Assembly (NCBI RefSeq): GCF_000350145.1
Contig: NZ_BAOL01000173.1
Location: 1-57,962, forward strand
Length of the DNA stretch: 57,962 bases
From: Ilumatobacter nonamiensis YM16-303
Lineage (GTDB): Bacteria; Actinomycetota; Acidimicrobiia; Acidimicrobiales; Ilumatobacteraceae
Direction: 5' to 3'
The notes beneath the pieces are model-generated. The model worked only from the letters and a program-made list of their open reading frames with translations, was not told where the DNA came from and ran no database searches. A program made the translations under genes and the position numbers. Shown here piece by piece: positions 46,679 through 55,414 of this stretch; the stretch's first letter is position 1; the number at the start of each line of letters is the position of its first letter.

Positions 46679-47608
46679 TCAGAATCCGACGTCGCTGATG
46701 CTGGCGAATCCGGTCGACACGGCGGCGTAGTCGTCGGCCGGTTCCGTCGACTCGGAGTTGCAATCGCTGGCGAAGGGATCGGCCCCGTCGGGAAACGCCG
46801 TGGCGACGGGAACCTCGACGAGACCGCGGATCTGACCGCCGTCGGTACAACTCGGCACGTTCACGCTGGTGACCGACACGGCCAGGTCGAGCGAGCCGTC
46901 GTCGGCGCGGTGCTCCGCGATGAACGCGACGACGTACGCCGCCGCGTCCGAGAACGACGCGTCGGCCTCGTCGGGGACCAATCCGGAGCTGACCGCGATT
47001 GCGGGGACCCCGGCACGCGCGGCTGTCCGGGCAGCGCCCACCGTTCCCGACAGGTCGACGAACGGACCGATGTTCTGGCCCGAGTTGACGCCGGAGACGA
47101 CGAGGTCGGGCATCAGCCCCAGTTCACCGAGGGCGACTCCGACCGAGTCGGCGGGCGTGCCCATGACCGCCGTGCCCGGAAACCCGGTTGCCGTCGTTCC
47201 GTCGGCGCTGGTGACCGCTCCCGCGGTAGTGGTGTCGGACGACCCGCTCTGGTTCTCGCTCGGCGCCACCAGGACCACCTCGACGTCGGGCACGGCGCGA
47301 AGCGCTTCCACCAACGTGTCGATGCCGGGAGCGCGGATCCCGTCGTCGTTCGTGACCAGGATCTCCAACACCTTCGGGGCCGGCGTCGTGGTCGTCGTAC
47401 TCGTTGTCGTGGTGGTCGGGGAGGCCGTCGTGGTCGCTTCCTCGGCCGACGTTGGCGGAGCCGTGGTCTCGGCGGGCTCGGTGTCGGCCGGTTCCGCAGC
47501 GGCGTCGGTGACCGGCGAGGACGGATCGGAGGATTCGTCGGAACCGCCGCACGCGGACACGGCGAGGACCAGCGCGAGGGGAAGGGCGAGCATGTGGTGG
47601 AGACGCAC
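46679..47608 (-). CDS. SurE-type 5'/3'-nucleotidase as a lipoprotein
   Basis: A 309-residue protein with a signal peptide (residues 1-19, LALPLALVLAVS), lipobox V-S-A-C with lipidated Cys20, and a Thr/Pro/Ala/Glu-rich linker (21-79, including runs of Thr). The SurE nucleotidase domain follows: ILVTNDDGI with metal Asp88-Asp89, APSENQSGSS and SGVNSGQNIG. Normal SurE is cytoplasmic; here it should be tethered outside the membrane, perhaps cleaving external nucleotides for phosphate or nucleoside uptake. GTG 47608 has TAGCGT 8 bases upstream. Confidence 0.88.
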   Translation of the reverse strand: MRLHHMLALPLALVLAVSACGGSDESSDPSSPVTDAAAEPADTEPAETTAPPTSAEEATTTASPTTTTTSTTTTTPAPKVLEILVTNDDGIRAPGIDTLVEALRAVPDVEVVLVAPSENQSGSSDTTTAGAVTSADGTTATGFPGTAVMGTPADSVGVALGELGLMPDLVVSGVNSGQNIGPFVDLSGTVGAARTAARAGVPAIAVSSGLVPDEADASFSDAAAYVVAFIAEHRADDGSLDLAVSVTSVNVPSCTDGGQIRGLVEVPVATAFPDGADPFASDCNSESTEPADDYAAVSTGFASISDVGF

Positions 47609-47616
47609 GGCGCCGG

Positions 47617-47622
47617 ACGCTA
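47617..47622 (-). promoter_or_regulatory. -10 hexamer TAGCGT for the SurE-type gene (leaderless)
   Basis: Minus-strand TAGCGT ends 8 bases before the GTG. Confidence 0.6.
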
Positions 47623-47738
47623 CGGACGCGGACTCGCTCCGCTGGGAGTGTGGACCAGGTGTTCGCCAGCTGTTCATTCCGGGTTTCCCTCCGACGTCGG
47701 CGGCGAAATGAAACGATGTGTGGACCGAGGACGGCGGC

Positions 47739-47744
47739 TACGCT
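47739..47744 (+). promoter_or_regulatory. -10 hexamer TACGCT of the pheST transcript
   Basis: TACGCT ends 7 bases before a GTG that opens a 12-codon ORF, not before pheS itself, which starts about 100 bases later. Confidence 0.55.
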
Positions 47745-47751
47745 TGGAGTC

Positions 47752-47790
47752 GTGACGACGCGGTTGCAGCGATTTCCGTACCCCGGCTGA
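47752..47790 (+). CDS. Candidate leaderless leader peptide of pheST (12 aa)
   Basis: GTG followed by 11 codons (MTTRLQRFPYPG) and TGA. It has the same 7-base spacing to a -10 hexamer as proven-length genes nearby, so it should be translated. Phe and Tyr occur near its end with two prolines. A CCCCGG/CCGGGG hairpin (47781-47798) overlaps its last codons and stop. It could sense Phe charging by attenuation, but one Phe codon is weak evidence. Confidence 0.45.
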   Translation: MTTRLQRFPYPG

Positions 47791-47825
47791 CCCCGGGGTT
47801 CCCGAAACGCTCCTGCTCACACCGT

Positions 47826-47838
47826 TCCTTCGAAAGGA
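47826..47838 (+). promoter_or_regulatory. Hairpin over the pheS ribosome site
   Basis: TCCTT (47826-47830), loop CGA, AAGGA (47834-47838). The 3' arm is the pheS Shine-Dalgarno, 6 bases before the TTG start, so the stem would limit pheS translation when formed. Confidence 0.5.
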
Positions 47839-47844
47839 CACCTC

Positions 47845-48858
47845 TTGATTTCCGATATCACTGCCGCCCGTGACGCGGCACTCGCCGACATCGCACGCGC
47901 GACCTCACCCGACGAGGTCGCCGAGATGACCACCCGCTTCGCGGGAAAGAAGGGCGAACTCGCCGGGCTGAAGAAGCGGCTCGGCTCGCTCGACACGATC
48001 GACGAGAAGAAGGTCGCCGGCGCTGCCATCAACGAGGCGATGAGCGCGGTCGATGCCGCCCTCGACGAACGCCGTGCGGCCGTTGCGGCAGATGCGATGC
48101 GTCAGCAGGTCGAGAACGAACGCCTCGACCTGACCGAGTACGTCGGCAAACCGGCTCGTGGACACGCCCACCTGGTGACGCAGGCGTGGGAACGGCTGGA
48201 GGACGTGTTCGTCGGACTCGGGTTCCGCGTGGCCGAGGGTCCCGAGGTCGAGACCGACTGGCACAACTTCGAAGCGCTCAACATGGGCGAAGGGCACCCG
48301 GCGAGGGGCGAGTTCGACACGCTGTTCGTGGACCACGTTCCGCCCGGCGGCCGACCCGGAACAACCGTGCTGCGCACGCACACGTCGCCGGTGCAGATCC
48401 GCACGATGCTCACCGAGGAGCCGCCGATCTACGTCATCGCGCCGGGTCGAGTCTTCCGCCGGGACACCCCGGATGCGACCCACATGCCGGTGTTCCATCA
48501 GATCGAGGGCTTGGTCGTCGACCGGGACATCTCGATGGCCGACCTCGCCGGCACGATCGACGCGTTCACCAAAGCATTCTTCGGAAAGGGCTGGAACTCG
48601 CGCCTGCGGCCGAGCTACTTCCCGTTCACCGAACCATCGGCGGAGTTCGACATCCAACGCCCCGACGGCTCGTGGATCGAGCTCGGCGGATGCGGCATGG
48701 TCCACCCCAACGTCCTCACCGCCGGCGGACTCGACCCCGAGGAATGGAGCGGCTTCGCGTTCGGATTCGGGATCGACCGGATGGCGATCATGCGCCACGG
48801 TGTCGCCGACATCCGTGAGATGTTCTCCGACGACCTCCGATTCGCAGAACAGTTCTGA
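47845..48858 (+). CDS. pheS: Phenylalanyl-tRNA synthetase alpha subunit
   Basis: PheS (337 aa). The N-terminal coiled coil (ISDITAARDAALADIARA) binds tRNA-Phe; the class II core has FEALNMGEGHPARGEFDTLF, TSPVQIRTM, GRVFRRDTPDATHMPVFHQIEGL and GFGIDRMAIMRHG. The start is TTG 47845, placed so that the coiled coil is full length; AAGGA lies 6 bases upstream. The next in-frame ATG (47926) would cut the coiled coil. pheT follows after 13 bases. Confidence 0.95.
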   Translation: MISDITAARDAALADIARATSPDEVAEMTTRFAGKKGELAGLKKRLGSLDTIDEKKVAGAAINEAMSAVDAALDERRAAVAADAMRQQVENERLDLTEYVGKPARGHAHLVTQAWERLEDVFVGLGFRVAEGPEVETDWHNFEALNMGEGHPARGEFDTLFVDHVPPGGRPGTTVLRTHTSPVQIRTMLTEEPPIYVIAPGRVFRRDTPDATHMPVFHQIEGLVVDRDISMADLAGTIDAFTKAFFGKGWNSRLRPSYFPFTEPSAEFDIQRPDGSWIELGGCGMVHPNVLTAGGLDPEEWSGFAFGFGIDRMAIMRHGVADIREMFSDDLRFAEQF

Positions 48859-48871
48859 GAGGGAGCGAACG

Positions 48872-51235
48872 ATGAAGATTCTCCTGTCCTGGCTCAACGA
48901 CTACGGCGACTTCGGCGACCCCACGAACCCCGATGACGTTCAGCGGGTTTCCGACGAGCTCACCGCGCTCGGCCTCGAGGTCGAGTCGATCACCCCGGTC
49001 GGCGAGACCGTCGAGGGTGTCGTCACCGCGCGCATCCTGCGCCTCCAGAGTCACCCCGACGCCGCGAAGGTCCAGCGCGTCTACGTGGACGCGGGCGACG
49101 GCGAGGAACGCCATGTGTGGTGCGGCGCCGACAACATCTCCGAGGACGACATCGTCCCGCTCGCCACGCTCGGTACGACGATGCCGAACGGCATGACGAT
49201 CGAGCGCCGGGGCATCCTCGGCATCGATTCGGAAGGGATGTTGTGTTCTGCCCGGGAACTCGGCCTCGGCGAGGACCACGACGGAATCCGCATCCTGCCC
49301 TCGGGCTTGCCGCTCGGCATTCCGTACGGCGACGCGCTCGGCATCCGACCGGACGTGTTGATCGACGCCGATGTCACGCGGAACCGGCCCGACTGTTGGG
49401 GCTACGTCGGAATCGCCCGCGATCTCGCCGCCAAGATGGGCGTGGAGTTCCGGCCACCGACGCCAACGATCGACGTCACCGGCGACGAGCGGACGACGCC
49501 CGTGGAGATCGTCGACGGAGACCGTTGCGCGCGTTTCACCTCGACGGTCATCTCCGGTGTCGTCGTCGGAGAATCGGCGGGCTGGATGCAGCGCCGACTG
49601 ACGGCCGCCGGGATGCGGCCGATCAGCAACGTGGTCGACGTGAGTAACTACGTGATGCTCGAACTGAACCAGCCCAACCACGCCTACGACCTCGAGACCC
49701 TCGGCGGCGGTGGCTTCCGGATCCGCCTCGCGACCGACGGCGAACACCTCGTGACGCTCGACGGTGAGGATCGCACGTTCACCACCGACGACCTGCTGAT
49801 CTGCGACGCCAACGATGCACCGATCGGCGTCGGTGGGATCATGGGCGGCCTCGACTCCGAGATCTCCGACGCCACGACGACCGTCGCGCTCGAGATGGCA
49901 TGGTTCGAACTCGTCGGGATCGGCCGGACCGTGACCCGTTCGGGGCTCCGTTCCGAAGCCTCACAGCGGTTCGAACGCGGTGTCGACCCGTACGGCATGC
50001 CACTGGCAGTCGCGCGTTTCGCAGAACTGCTCTCGGAGACCTGCCCCGATCTGGTCGTCCACGCCGGTGCCGTCGACGCACGATCCGAGCACCTCCCGGC
50101 CGAGCAGCGCACCGCCGAGGTGCGGATCTCCAACGTCAACCGCATTCTCGGCACCGACCTGTCCGCCGACGATCTCCCGAGCCTGCTCGATCCGATCGGA
50201 TACACCGTGTCCGGATCGGGTGACACGCGCACCGTCGCTCTGCCCACCTGGAGGCTCGACTCGACCGCCGAGGTCGACGTGATCGAAGAGGTCGGTCGCC
50301 ACTACGGCTACGCCCGGCTGGGGTCGCGCGTCCCGAAGTCATCCGACCACGGCGGCTTGACGGTACGCCAGCAGCGGCGGCGGGTGCTCCGTGACGTGCT
50401 GCTCGGCCTCGGGATCTCCGAGGCGATGCCCAACCCGTTCCTCGCTCCCGACACACTGGCCAAGGCCGGTCTCGACGCGCAGTCGATCGCGATCACCAAC
50501 CCGCTCGTGTCCGACGAGAGCGTGCTGCGCACGTCGCTGCGTCCCGGGCTGCTCCGGTCGATCGCGTTCAACGAGTCGCACCGTCGGACCGGTGCCCGAC
50601 TCTTCGAGATCGGCCACGTCTACCCGCCCGGCGACGGTGAGCTGCCGGGCGAGTTCGAGGCGCTCGCCGTCGTGCTCGCGGGTCATGACGCGCCGGCGGC
50701 GATGGCCGTCTGGCGGGAGATCACCGCTGCCCTCGGCGGCGGCGCGCGGATCGATCAGGCCCGCGTCCCGGCCGGGTTGCATGCGACCCGCAGCGCGACA
50801 CTCCAGGCCGGCAAGGAACCACTTGGAGCCGTCGGCGAGGTCGCCCCCGAGGTCCTCGCTGCGTTCGACGTGACCGAACGCGTGGCGATCCTCGAGGTCG
50901 ACCTCGATCAGTTCTTGGCTCGCGAGCCGAAGCCGGCGCAGTGGAAATCGACGAGCCGGTACCCGTCGAGCGACCTCGACGTGTCCTTCCGACTCGACGA
51001 GGCGGTCCCCGCGGAGAAGTTGGAGAAGGCGGTGCGACAAGGCGCCGGCAAGTTCCTCGTCGACCTCGACCTGTTCGACAACTACCGCGACCAAGCGTCC
51101 GTCGGGTCACGCGCGTTGGGCTATCGATTGCGCCTCCAGTCCCAGGAGCGAAACCTCACGGATGCCGACATCGCCGAGATCCGACGCGGAATCGAGGCCG
51201 CGGCGACCAAGCTGGGTGCCGAACTGCGAAGCTGA
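48872..51235 (+). CDS. pheT: Phenylalanyl-tRNA synthetase beta subunit
   Basis: PheT (787 aa). Domains in order: N-terminal helix (KILLSWLNDYGDF), OB-type tRNA-binding domain (about 40-150), B3/B4 editing domain (RCARFTSTVISGV, then ISNVVDVSNYVMLELNQPNHAYDL), B5, catalytic-like core, and FDX-ACB anticodon domain (STSRYPSSDLDVSF). The ribosome site GGGAG precedes the ATG. Length is normal for the long bacterial form. The start codon is chosen at the conserved M-K-I-x-L-S-W-L. Confidence 0.97.
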   Translation: MKILLSWLNDYGDFGDPTNPDDVQRVSDELTALGLEVESITPVGETVEGVVTARILRLQSHPDAAKVQRVYVDAGDGEERHVWCGADNISEDDIVPLATLGTTMPNGMTIERRGILGIDSEGMLCSARELGLGEDHDGIRILPSGLPLGIPYGDALGIRPDVLIDADVTRNRPDCWGYVGIARDLAAKMGVEFRPPTPTIDVTGDERTTPVEIVDGDRCARFTSTVISGVVVGESAGWMQRRLTAAGMRPISNVVDVSNYVMLELNQPNHAYDLETLGGGGFRIRLATDGEHLVTLDGEDRTFTTDDLLICDANDAPIGVGGIMGGLDSEISDATTTVALEMAWFELVGIGRTVTRSGLRSEASQRFERGVDPYGMPLAVARFAELLSETCPDLVVHAGAVDARSEHLPAEQRTAEVRISNVNRILGTDLSADDLPSLLDPIGYTVSGSGDTRTVALPTWRLDSTAEVDVIEEVGRHYGYARLGSRVPKSSDHGGLTVRQQRRRVLRDVLLGLGISEAMPNPFLAPDTLAKAGLDAQSIAITNPLVSDESVLRTSLRPGLLRSIAFNESHRRTGARLFEIGHVYPPGDGELPGEFEALAVVLAGHDAPAAMAVWREITAALGGGARIDQARVPAGLHATRSATLQAGKEPLGAVGEVAPEVLAAFDVTERVAILEVDLDQFLAREPKPAQWKSTSRYPSSDLDVSFRLDEAVPAEKLEKAVRQGAGKFLVDLDLFDNYRDQASVGSRALGYRLRLQSQERNLTDADIAEIRRGIEAAATKLGAELRS

Positions 51236-51239
51236 GGCC

Positions 51240-51638
51240 ATGACTGCACCGGGATCCACCGACCTCGAGGCGATGCTCGCCTCGCTCGATGTCGAGCGTC
51301 GACCCGGTGTGTTCACGTTCGTGGCGGTCGAGGTTCCGACTCCGGGGTTGCTCGCGGCATCTCACGGCATGGTCAAGGAGGGGACGCTGACGACGCTGGT
51401 GCTGCCGGTCGAGTCGGCGCGACGGGCGGGGCTCCCGGTCGTGGTCGAGATGGCATGGTTGTCGTTGACGGTGCAATCGAGCCTCGAGGCCGTCGGCTTG
51501 ACCGCAGCATTCTCGAAGGTGCTCGGCGATGCGGGAATCTCGTGCAACGTGCTCGCGGGGTACCACCATGATCATCTGTTGGTCCCGGTCGAACGGGCCG
51601 ACGATGCGATCGCCGCGTTGTCCGTCAATTCAAGCTGA
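51240..51638 (+). CDS. ACT-domain protein (COG3602 type)
   Basis: A 132-residue protein with two short ACT-like units: GVFTFVAVEVPTP and later MAWLSLTVQSSLEAVGLTAAFSKVLGDAGISCNVLAGYHHDHLLVP. This group is thought to bind amino acids, but no partner enzyme is fused. The ATG is 4 bases after pheT, implying cotranscription, so a link to aromatic amino acids is possible but unproven. Its last 14 bases overlap the convergent algH gene. Confidence 0.8.
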   Translation: MTAPGSTDLEAMLASLDVERRPGVFTFVAVEVPTPGLLAASHGMVKEGTLTTLVLPVESARRAGLPVVVEMAWLSLTVQSSLEAVGLTAAFSKVLGDAGISCNVLAGYHHDHLLVPVERADDAIAALSVNSS

Positions 51639-52185
51639 GGTCATCGGGGGCGAGCGCGAGCCAGCTCAGCCGTCCCGGCTGCCGACGCAACACGTCGTAC
51701 CAGAGTTGTTCCGGAACGTCGGAGAACACGTCACCGATCTCGGAGTCGAGGACCAACCACGCGCCCTCGTCGATCTCGGATTCGAGTTGTCCGGCTCCCC
51801 AGCCGGCATAGCCGCGGAACACACGAACGGCATCGATGTGCGCGGCGGCGATCGCCGGGTCGGCCGACAAGTCGGCAGAGGCGACGAGGCCGCTGATCGG
51901 TGTGAGGAGCTCGGTCGACTCATCGAGCAGATCCTTGGTTCTCGCGATTCCGATCATCGCGTTGGTGTCCACCGGTCCGCCGGCGAAGACCGACGACGGC
52001 ACACTCTGCAGTTCGATCCAACGGTCGAGGGGTTCGGACAGCGCCTCGTCGGTCGGACGGTTGAGGACGAGGCCGATCGCTCCGTCCTCGTGATGTTCGA
52101 GCACGTAGACGACCGCCCGGTCGAAGTTCGGGTCCGCCAGAGGAGGGGTAGCGACGAGCAGCCGACCCTTCGTCTGTTGTGACAT
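51625..52185 (-). CDS. YqgE/AlgH family protein (DUF179)
   Basis: A 186-residue AlgH-family protein: KGRLLVATPPLADPNFDRAVVYVLEHHEDGAIGLVLNRP, FAGGPVD and VRVFRGYAGWGAGQLESEI are conserved. Biochemical role unknown. ATG 52185 starts just before the first strand; a longer frame to 52272 lacks homology. Divergent from argC across 113 bases that include a CGCCGAC/GTCGGCG inverted pair (52210-52238). Confidence 0.9.
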   Translation of the reverse strand: MSQQTKGRLLVATPPLADPNFDRAVVYVLEHHEDGAIGLVLNRPTDEALSEPLDRWIELQSVPSSVFAGGPVDTNAMIGIARTKDLLDESTELLTPISGLVASADLSADPAIAAAHIDAVRVFRGYAGWGAGQLESEIDEGAWLVLDSEIGDVFSDVPEQLWYDVLRRQPGRLSWLALAPDDLSLN

Positions 52186-52269
52186 CGCGAACACCGCCTC
52201 AGTCTGGCCCGCCGACACCGCGAGCACTACCGTCGGCGTGACGCCACGGGACTCAGCTGTTTGGATGAA

Positions 52270-52296
52270 CATGCAGAGTCGTGTATGGTCATGCAG
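52270..52296 (+). promoter_or_regulatory. Candidate ArgR operator at argC
   Basis: CATGCAG occurs at 52270-52276 and again at 52290-52296, 20 bases apart (two helical turns), flanking the -10. ArgR hexamers bind paired boxes about 21 bases apart that often contain TGCAT-like halves. Repression by product-bound ArgR would block the promoter. Confidence 0.5.
52284..52289 (+). promoter_or_regulatory. -10 hexamer TATGGT for argC (leaderless)
   Basis: TATGGT lies between the two CATGCAG copies and ends 9 bases before the argC ATG. Confidence 0.55.
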
Positions 52297-52298
52297 CT

Positions 52299-53327
52299 AT
52301 GAGCGAGGCACGCCTGCGGGTCGGCATCATCGGGGCGTCGGGGTTCACGGGCGCGGAGCTCCTGCGACTGGTCGCGGCACACCCGGACCTGGAACTCGTC
52401 GTCGCGACGGGGGACTCGATGGCCGGTCGCCGCGCGGCCGACCTGTATCCGTCGCTCGCGACCGCGTACCCCGACCTGGTGTACTCGGAGTTCGATCCGG
52501 GCCTGGTCGACGGACTCGATCTCGTCGTCCTCGGACTCCCGCACGAGGCGTCGATGCAACTCGCACCGCAGATCGTCGGCGAGGTTCCGTGCGTCGTGGA
52601 TCTGTCGGCGGCGTTCCGGCTCAAGGACGCGAAGCAGTATCCCGACTTCTACGGTTTCGAGCATTCCGAGCCCGAACTCCTCGCCGAAGCCGTGTTCGGA
52701 CTGCCGGAACTCCACCGCGCCGACCTGGTCGGCTCCCGACTGATCGCCACACCGGGCTGCCATGTCACCGCAGCCACGCTCGCGCTCCGGCCGCTCGTGG
52801 CGGCCGGTCTGGTCGACGCCGACGGCATCATCGTCAACAACGTCACCGGGATCACCGGTGCCGGCCGCAACCCGACCGAGACGAACGTGTTCACCAACAT
52901 CGATTCGAACGTCGTGCCGTACGGATTGCTGCACCATCGCCACACGCCCGAGATGGAGCAGGAGATCGGGGCGCAGGTCACGTTCACCCCGCACCTCGTC
53001 CCGATGAGCCGCGGGATCCTCGCCACCTGCTACGCCCGGCCCGCCGCCGACTGCTCCCCGGATCGACTGATGGGCGCGCTCCATGAGTTCTACGGCGACG
53101 AACCGTTCACGTCGGTGATCGACGGTGCCCCGGCGACGAAATCGGTCCTCGGCTCGAATGCCGCGCACGTCACGGCTCGTCTCGACGAACGCACCGGCAC
53201 GGTCATCTCGATGTGCGCGATCGACAACCTCACCAAGGGGGCGTCGGGCGGCGCGCTGCAGGCAGCCAACGTCGCGCTCGGTCTCGAGGAAACGGCCGGG
53301 CTGTCGACGATCGGACTCGCTCCGTGA
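52299..53327 (+). CDS. argC: N-acetyl-gamma-glutamyl-phosphate reductase
   Basis: ArgC (342 aa) reduces acetylglutamyl phosphate with NADPH. The Rossmann start is VGIIGASGFTGAELLRL and the active-site Cys is in ATPGCHVTAA; the later HRHTPEMEQE contains the catalytic His. ATG 52299 is chosen because of the promoter geometry and homology; an ATG 18 bases earlier lies over the operator. It overlaps argB by 4 bases, with no argJ between. Confidence 0.96.
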   Translation: MSEARLRVGIIGASGFTGAELLRLVAAHPDLELVVATGDSMAGRRAADLYPSLATAYPDLVYSEFDPGLVDGLDLVVLGLPHEASMQLAPQIVGEVPCVVDLSAAFRLKDAKQYPDFYGFEHSEPELLAEAVFGLPELHRADLVGSRLIATPGCHVTAATLALRPLVAAGLVDADGIIVNNVTGITGAGRNPTETNVFTNIDSNVVPYGLLHHRHTPEMEQEIGAQVTFTPHLVPMSRGILATCYARPAADCSPDRLMGALHEFYGDEPFTSVIDGAPATKSVLGSNAAHVTARLDERTGTVISMCAIDNLTKGASGGALQAANVALGLEETAGLSTIGLAP

Positions 53328-54199
53328 CGTTCGCCCCCGACGCATCCGCACTTCGCGCGGAGACTCTGGTCGAGGCGCTGCCGTACATCCGACGCTTCGC
53401 CGGCAAGACGATCGTGGTCAAGTACGGCGGCAACGCGCTCGCCGGAACTTCGAACCACGATGCGTTGGCCCTGTTCGCCGAGGACATCGTGATGATGCGG
53501 CTCGTCGGGATGCGGCCGGTCGTGGTGCACGGCGGCGGTCCGCAGATCTCGGAACTGATGTCACGGTTGGGCAAGACCACCGAGTTCGTCGACGGTCTCC
53601 GGGTCACCGACGCCGAAACCGTGGGGATCGCGCGCATGGTGTTGAAGGGGCAGGTCAACCCCCAACTCGTGGCGGCGATCAACGTGCACGGGAACTACGC
53701 GGTCGGGATGTCCGGTGTGGACGCCGGCCTGATCCGGGCGCGGGCGCGTGACGAACGGCTCGGGTTCGTCGGTGACGTCACCGAGATCAACCCGGCCGTC
53801 GTGGAGCGGCTGTTGGACGACGAGTTCATTCCGGTGATCGCCACCATCGGTTCGGACGAGACCGGCCAGGCGTTCAACATCAACGCCGACACCGCCGCCG
53901 GAGCGATCGCCGAGGCGTTGGGTGCCGAGAAGTTGATCTACCTGACCGACATCGAGGGCCTCCGCTCGGACGTGGCCGACGCCGCCAGCCTGATCCGCCA
54001 GACGACCGCCGATGCGCTCGACGACCTGATCGCCGACGGCACGATCGCCGGCGGGATGATCCCGAAGGTCGCCAGCTGCCAACAGGCGGTCCGCAGCGGA
54101 GTGCAGGGCGCGCACATCCTCGACGGGCGCATCGCGCACGTCCTGCTCCTCGAACTGTTCACCGACGCCGGAATCGGAACCATGGTGGTACCCACATGA
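53324..54199 (+). CDS. argB: Acetylglutamate kinase
   Basis: ArgB (291 aa) phosphorylates N-acetylglutamate. VVKYGGNAL near the start, VVVHGGGPQI, and the C-terminal MIPKVASCQQAV are conserved. GTG overlaps the argC stop. Residues 1-20 (TFAPDASALRAETLVEALPYI) form the N-terminal helix found in arginine-sensitive hexameric enzymes, so feedback inhibition is likely. The stop overlaps argD. Confidence 0.96.
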   Translation: MTFAPDASALRAETLVEALPYIRRFAGKTIVVKYGGNALAGTSNHDALALFAEDIVMMRLVGMRPVVVHGGGPQISELMSRLGKTTEFVDGLRVTDAETVGIARMVLKGQVNPQLVAAINVHGNYAVGMSGVDAGLIRARARDERLGFVGDVTEINPAVVERLLDDEFIPVIATIGSDETGQAFNINADTAAGAIAEALGAEKLIYLTDIEGLRSDVADAASLIRQTTADALDDLIADGTIAGGMIPKVASCQQAVRSGVQGAHILDGRIAHVLLLELFTDAGIGTMVVPT

Positions 54200-55407
54200 C
54201 ATCTCACGACTTTCACCACGCCCCGATGGACGCGTGTCCGTTCATGCCCGTCTTCGGGCCGCCGGCGATCATGTTCGACCGAGGTCGAGGGACGGAACTC
54301 TGGGACTCCGAGGGCAAGCGCTATCTCGATTTCCTGGCGGGCCTGGCCGTCGTGTCGCTCGGACATGCGAATCCGATCGTCGCCGAGTCGATCGCCGACC
54401 AGGCGGAGCAACTGCTCCACGTCTCGAACTTCTTCGCCAACCCGGTCGCGACCGAAGCGGCGGTGAAGGTCAACACCTTGCTCCACGACGCGACCGGCCA
54501 CGACGGACAGATCTTCTTCACCAACTCCGGAGCCGAGGCGAACGAGTGCGCCATCAAGCTCGCGCGCAAGCACGGTGGTCGCGGCCGGCACACGATCGTC
54601 AGCACGCTCGGCAGCTTCCACGGCCGCACCCTCGCCACCTTGGCGGCGACGGGGCAACCGACGAAGCACGAGCCGTTCCAACCGATGCCGGAAGGCTTCC
54701 GTCACGTTGCGTGGGGAGACATCGAGGCCATGCGAGGCGCGGTCGATGGCACCGTCGCCGCCGTCCTGATCGAGCCGATCCAGGGCGAGGGCGGCGTCAA
54801 CCCCGCGAGCGAGGAGTACTTCCGTGCCGTCCGTGAGGTGTGCGACGACGTCGGCGCGTTGATGATCGTCGACGAAGTGCAGACGGGATTCGCCCGAACC
54901 GGCAAGTGGTTCGGGTTCGAGCACTTCGGGGTCGCACCAGATGTGGTCACCCTGGCGAAGGCAATGGGGAACGGGATGCCCATCGGCGCCTGCTGGGCCC
55001 GGCGCGACGTGGCCGCGGTGTTCGAACCGGGCGATCACGGCAGCACCTACTCCGGAACCGCCATCGCCTGCTCAGCCGTCAACGCGGTCATCGACGAAAT
55101 GGTGCGACTCGATGCGCCGGCCCTCTCCGAGCGCGCAGGGGAACGTCTTGCGTGGGCGCTCTCGTCGGTCCCTGGCGTGACCGGTGTGCGGGGATCCGGG
55201 TTGATCCTCGGCATCGAACTCGCGGAAGGACTCGATGCCAAGCAGGCGTACACCGATCTGTTGGAGGCGGGCCTCATCGTCAACGCGGTCAACCCGACCA
55301 CGATCCGACTGCTGCCTCCGCTCACGGTGTCCGACGACGAGATCGACGAAGCGGTCGCCATGATCGGCCAGGCCCTTGAAGCTCAGCTCGCAGCGAACGC
55401 AGGGTGA
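54196..55407 (+). CDS. argD: Acetylornithine aminotransferase
   Basis: ArgD (403 aa), a class III PLP aminotransferase. The PLP region has NSGAEANECAIKLAR, VDEVQTGFARTGKWF and the Lys motif VTLAKAMGNGMPIGA; GSTYSGTAIAC follows. ATG overlaps the argB stop by 4 bases. In mycobacteria argF comes next; here the next gene is argR after 7 bases. Confidence 0.95.
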   Translation: MTSHDFHHAPMDACPFMPVFGPPAIMFDRGRGTELWDSEGKRYLDFLAGLAVVSLGHANPIVAESIADQAEQLLHVSNFFANPVATEAAVKVNTLLHDATGHDGQIFFTNSGAEANECAIKLARKHGGRGRHTIVSTLGSFHGRTLATLAATGQPTKHEPFQPMPEGFRHVAWGDIEAMRGAVDGTVAAVLIEPIQGEGGVNPASEEYFRAVREVCDDVGALMIVDEVQTGFARTGKWFGFEHFGVAPDVVTLAKAMGNGMPIGACWARRDVAAVFEPGDHGSTYSGTAIACSAVNAVIDEMVRLDAPALSERAGERLAWALSSVPGVTGVRGSGLILGIELAEGLDAKQAYTDLLEAGLIVNAVNPTTIRLLPPLTVSDDEIDEAVAMIGQALEAQLAANAG

Positions 55408-55414
55408 GCCCGCG

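Noticed and set aside
47701-47845. T-box or other known riboswitch before pheS
   Set aside because: No T-box core, specifier bulge or intrinsic terminator is visible; the short ORF and SD-covering stem fit better.
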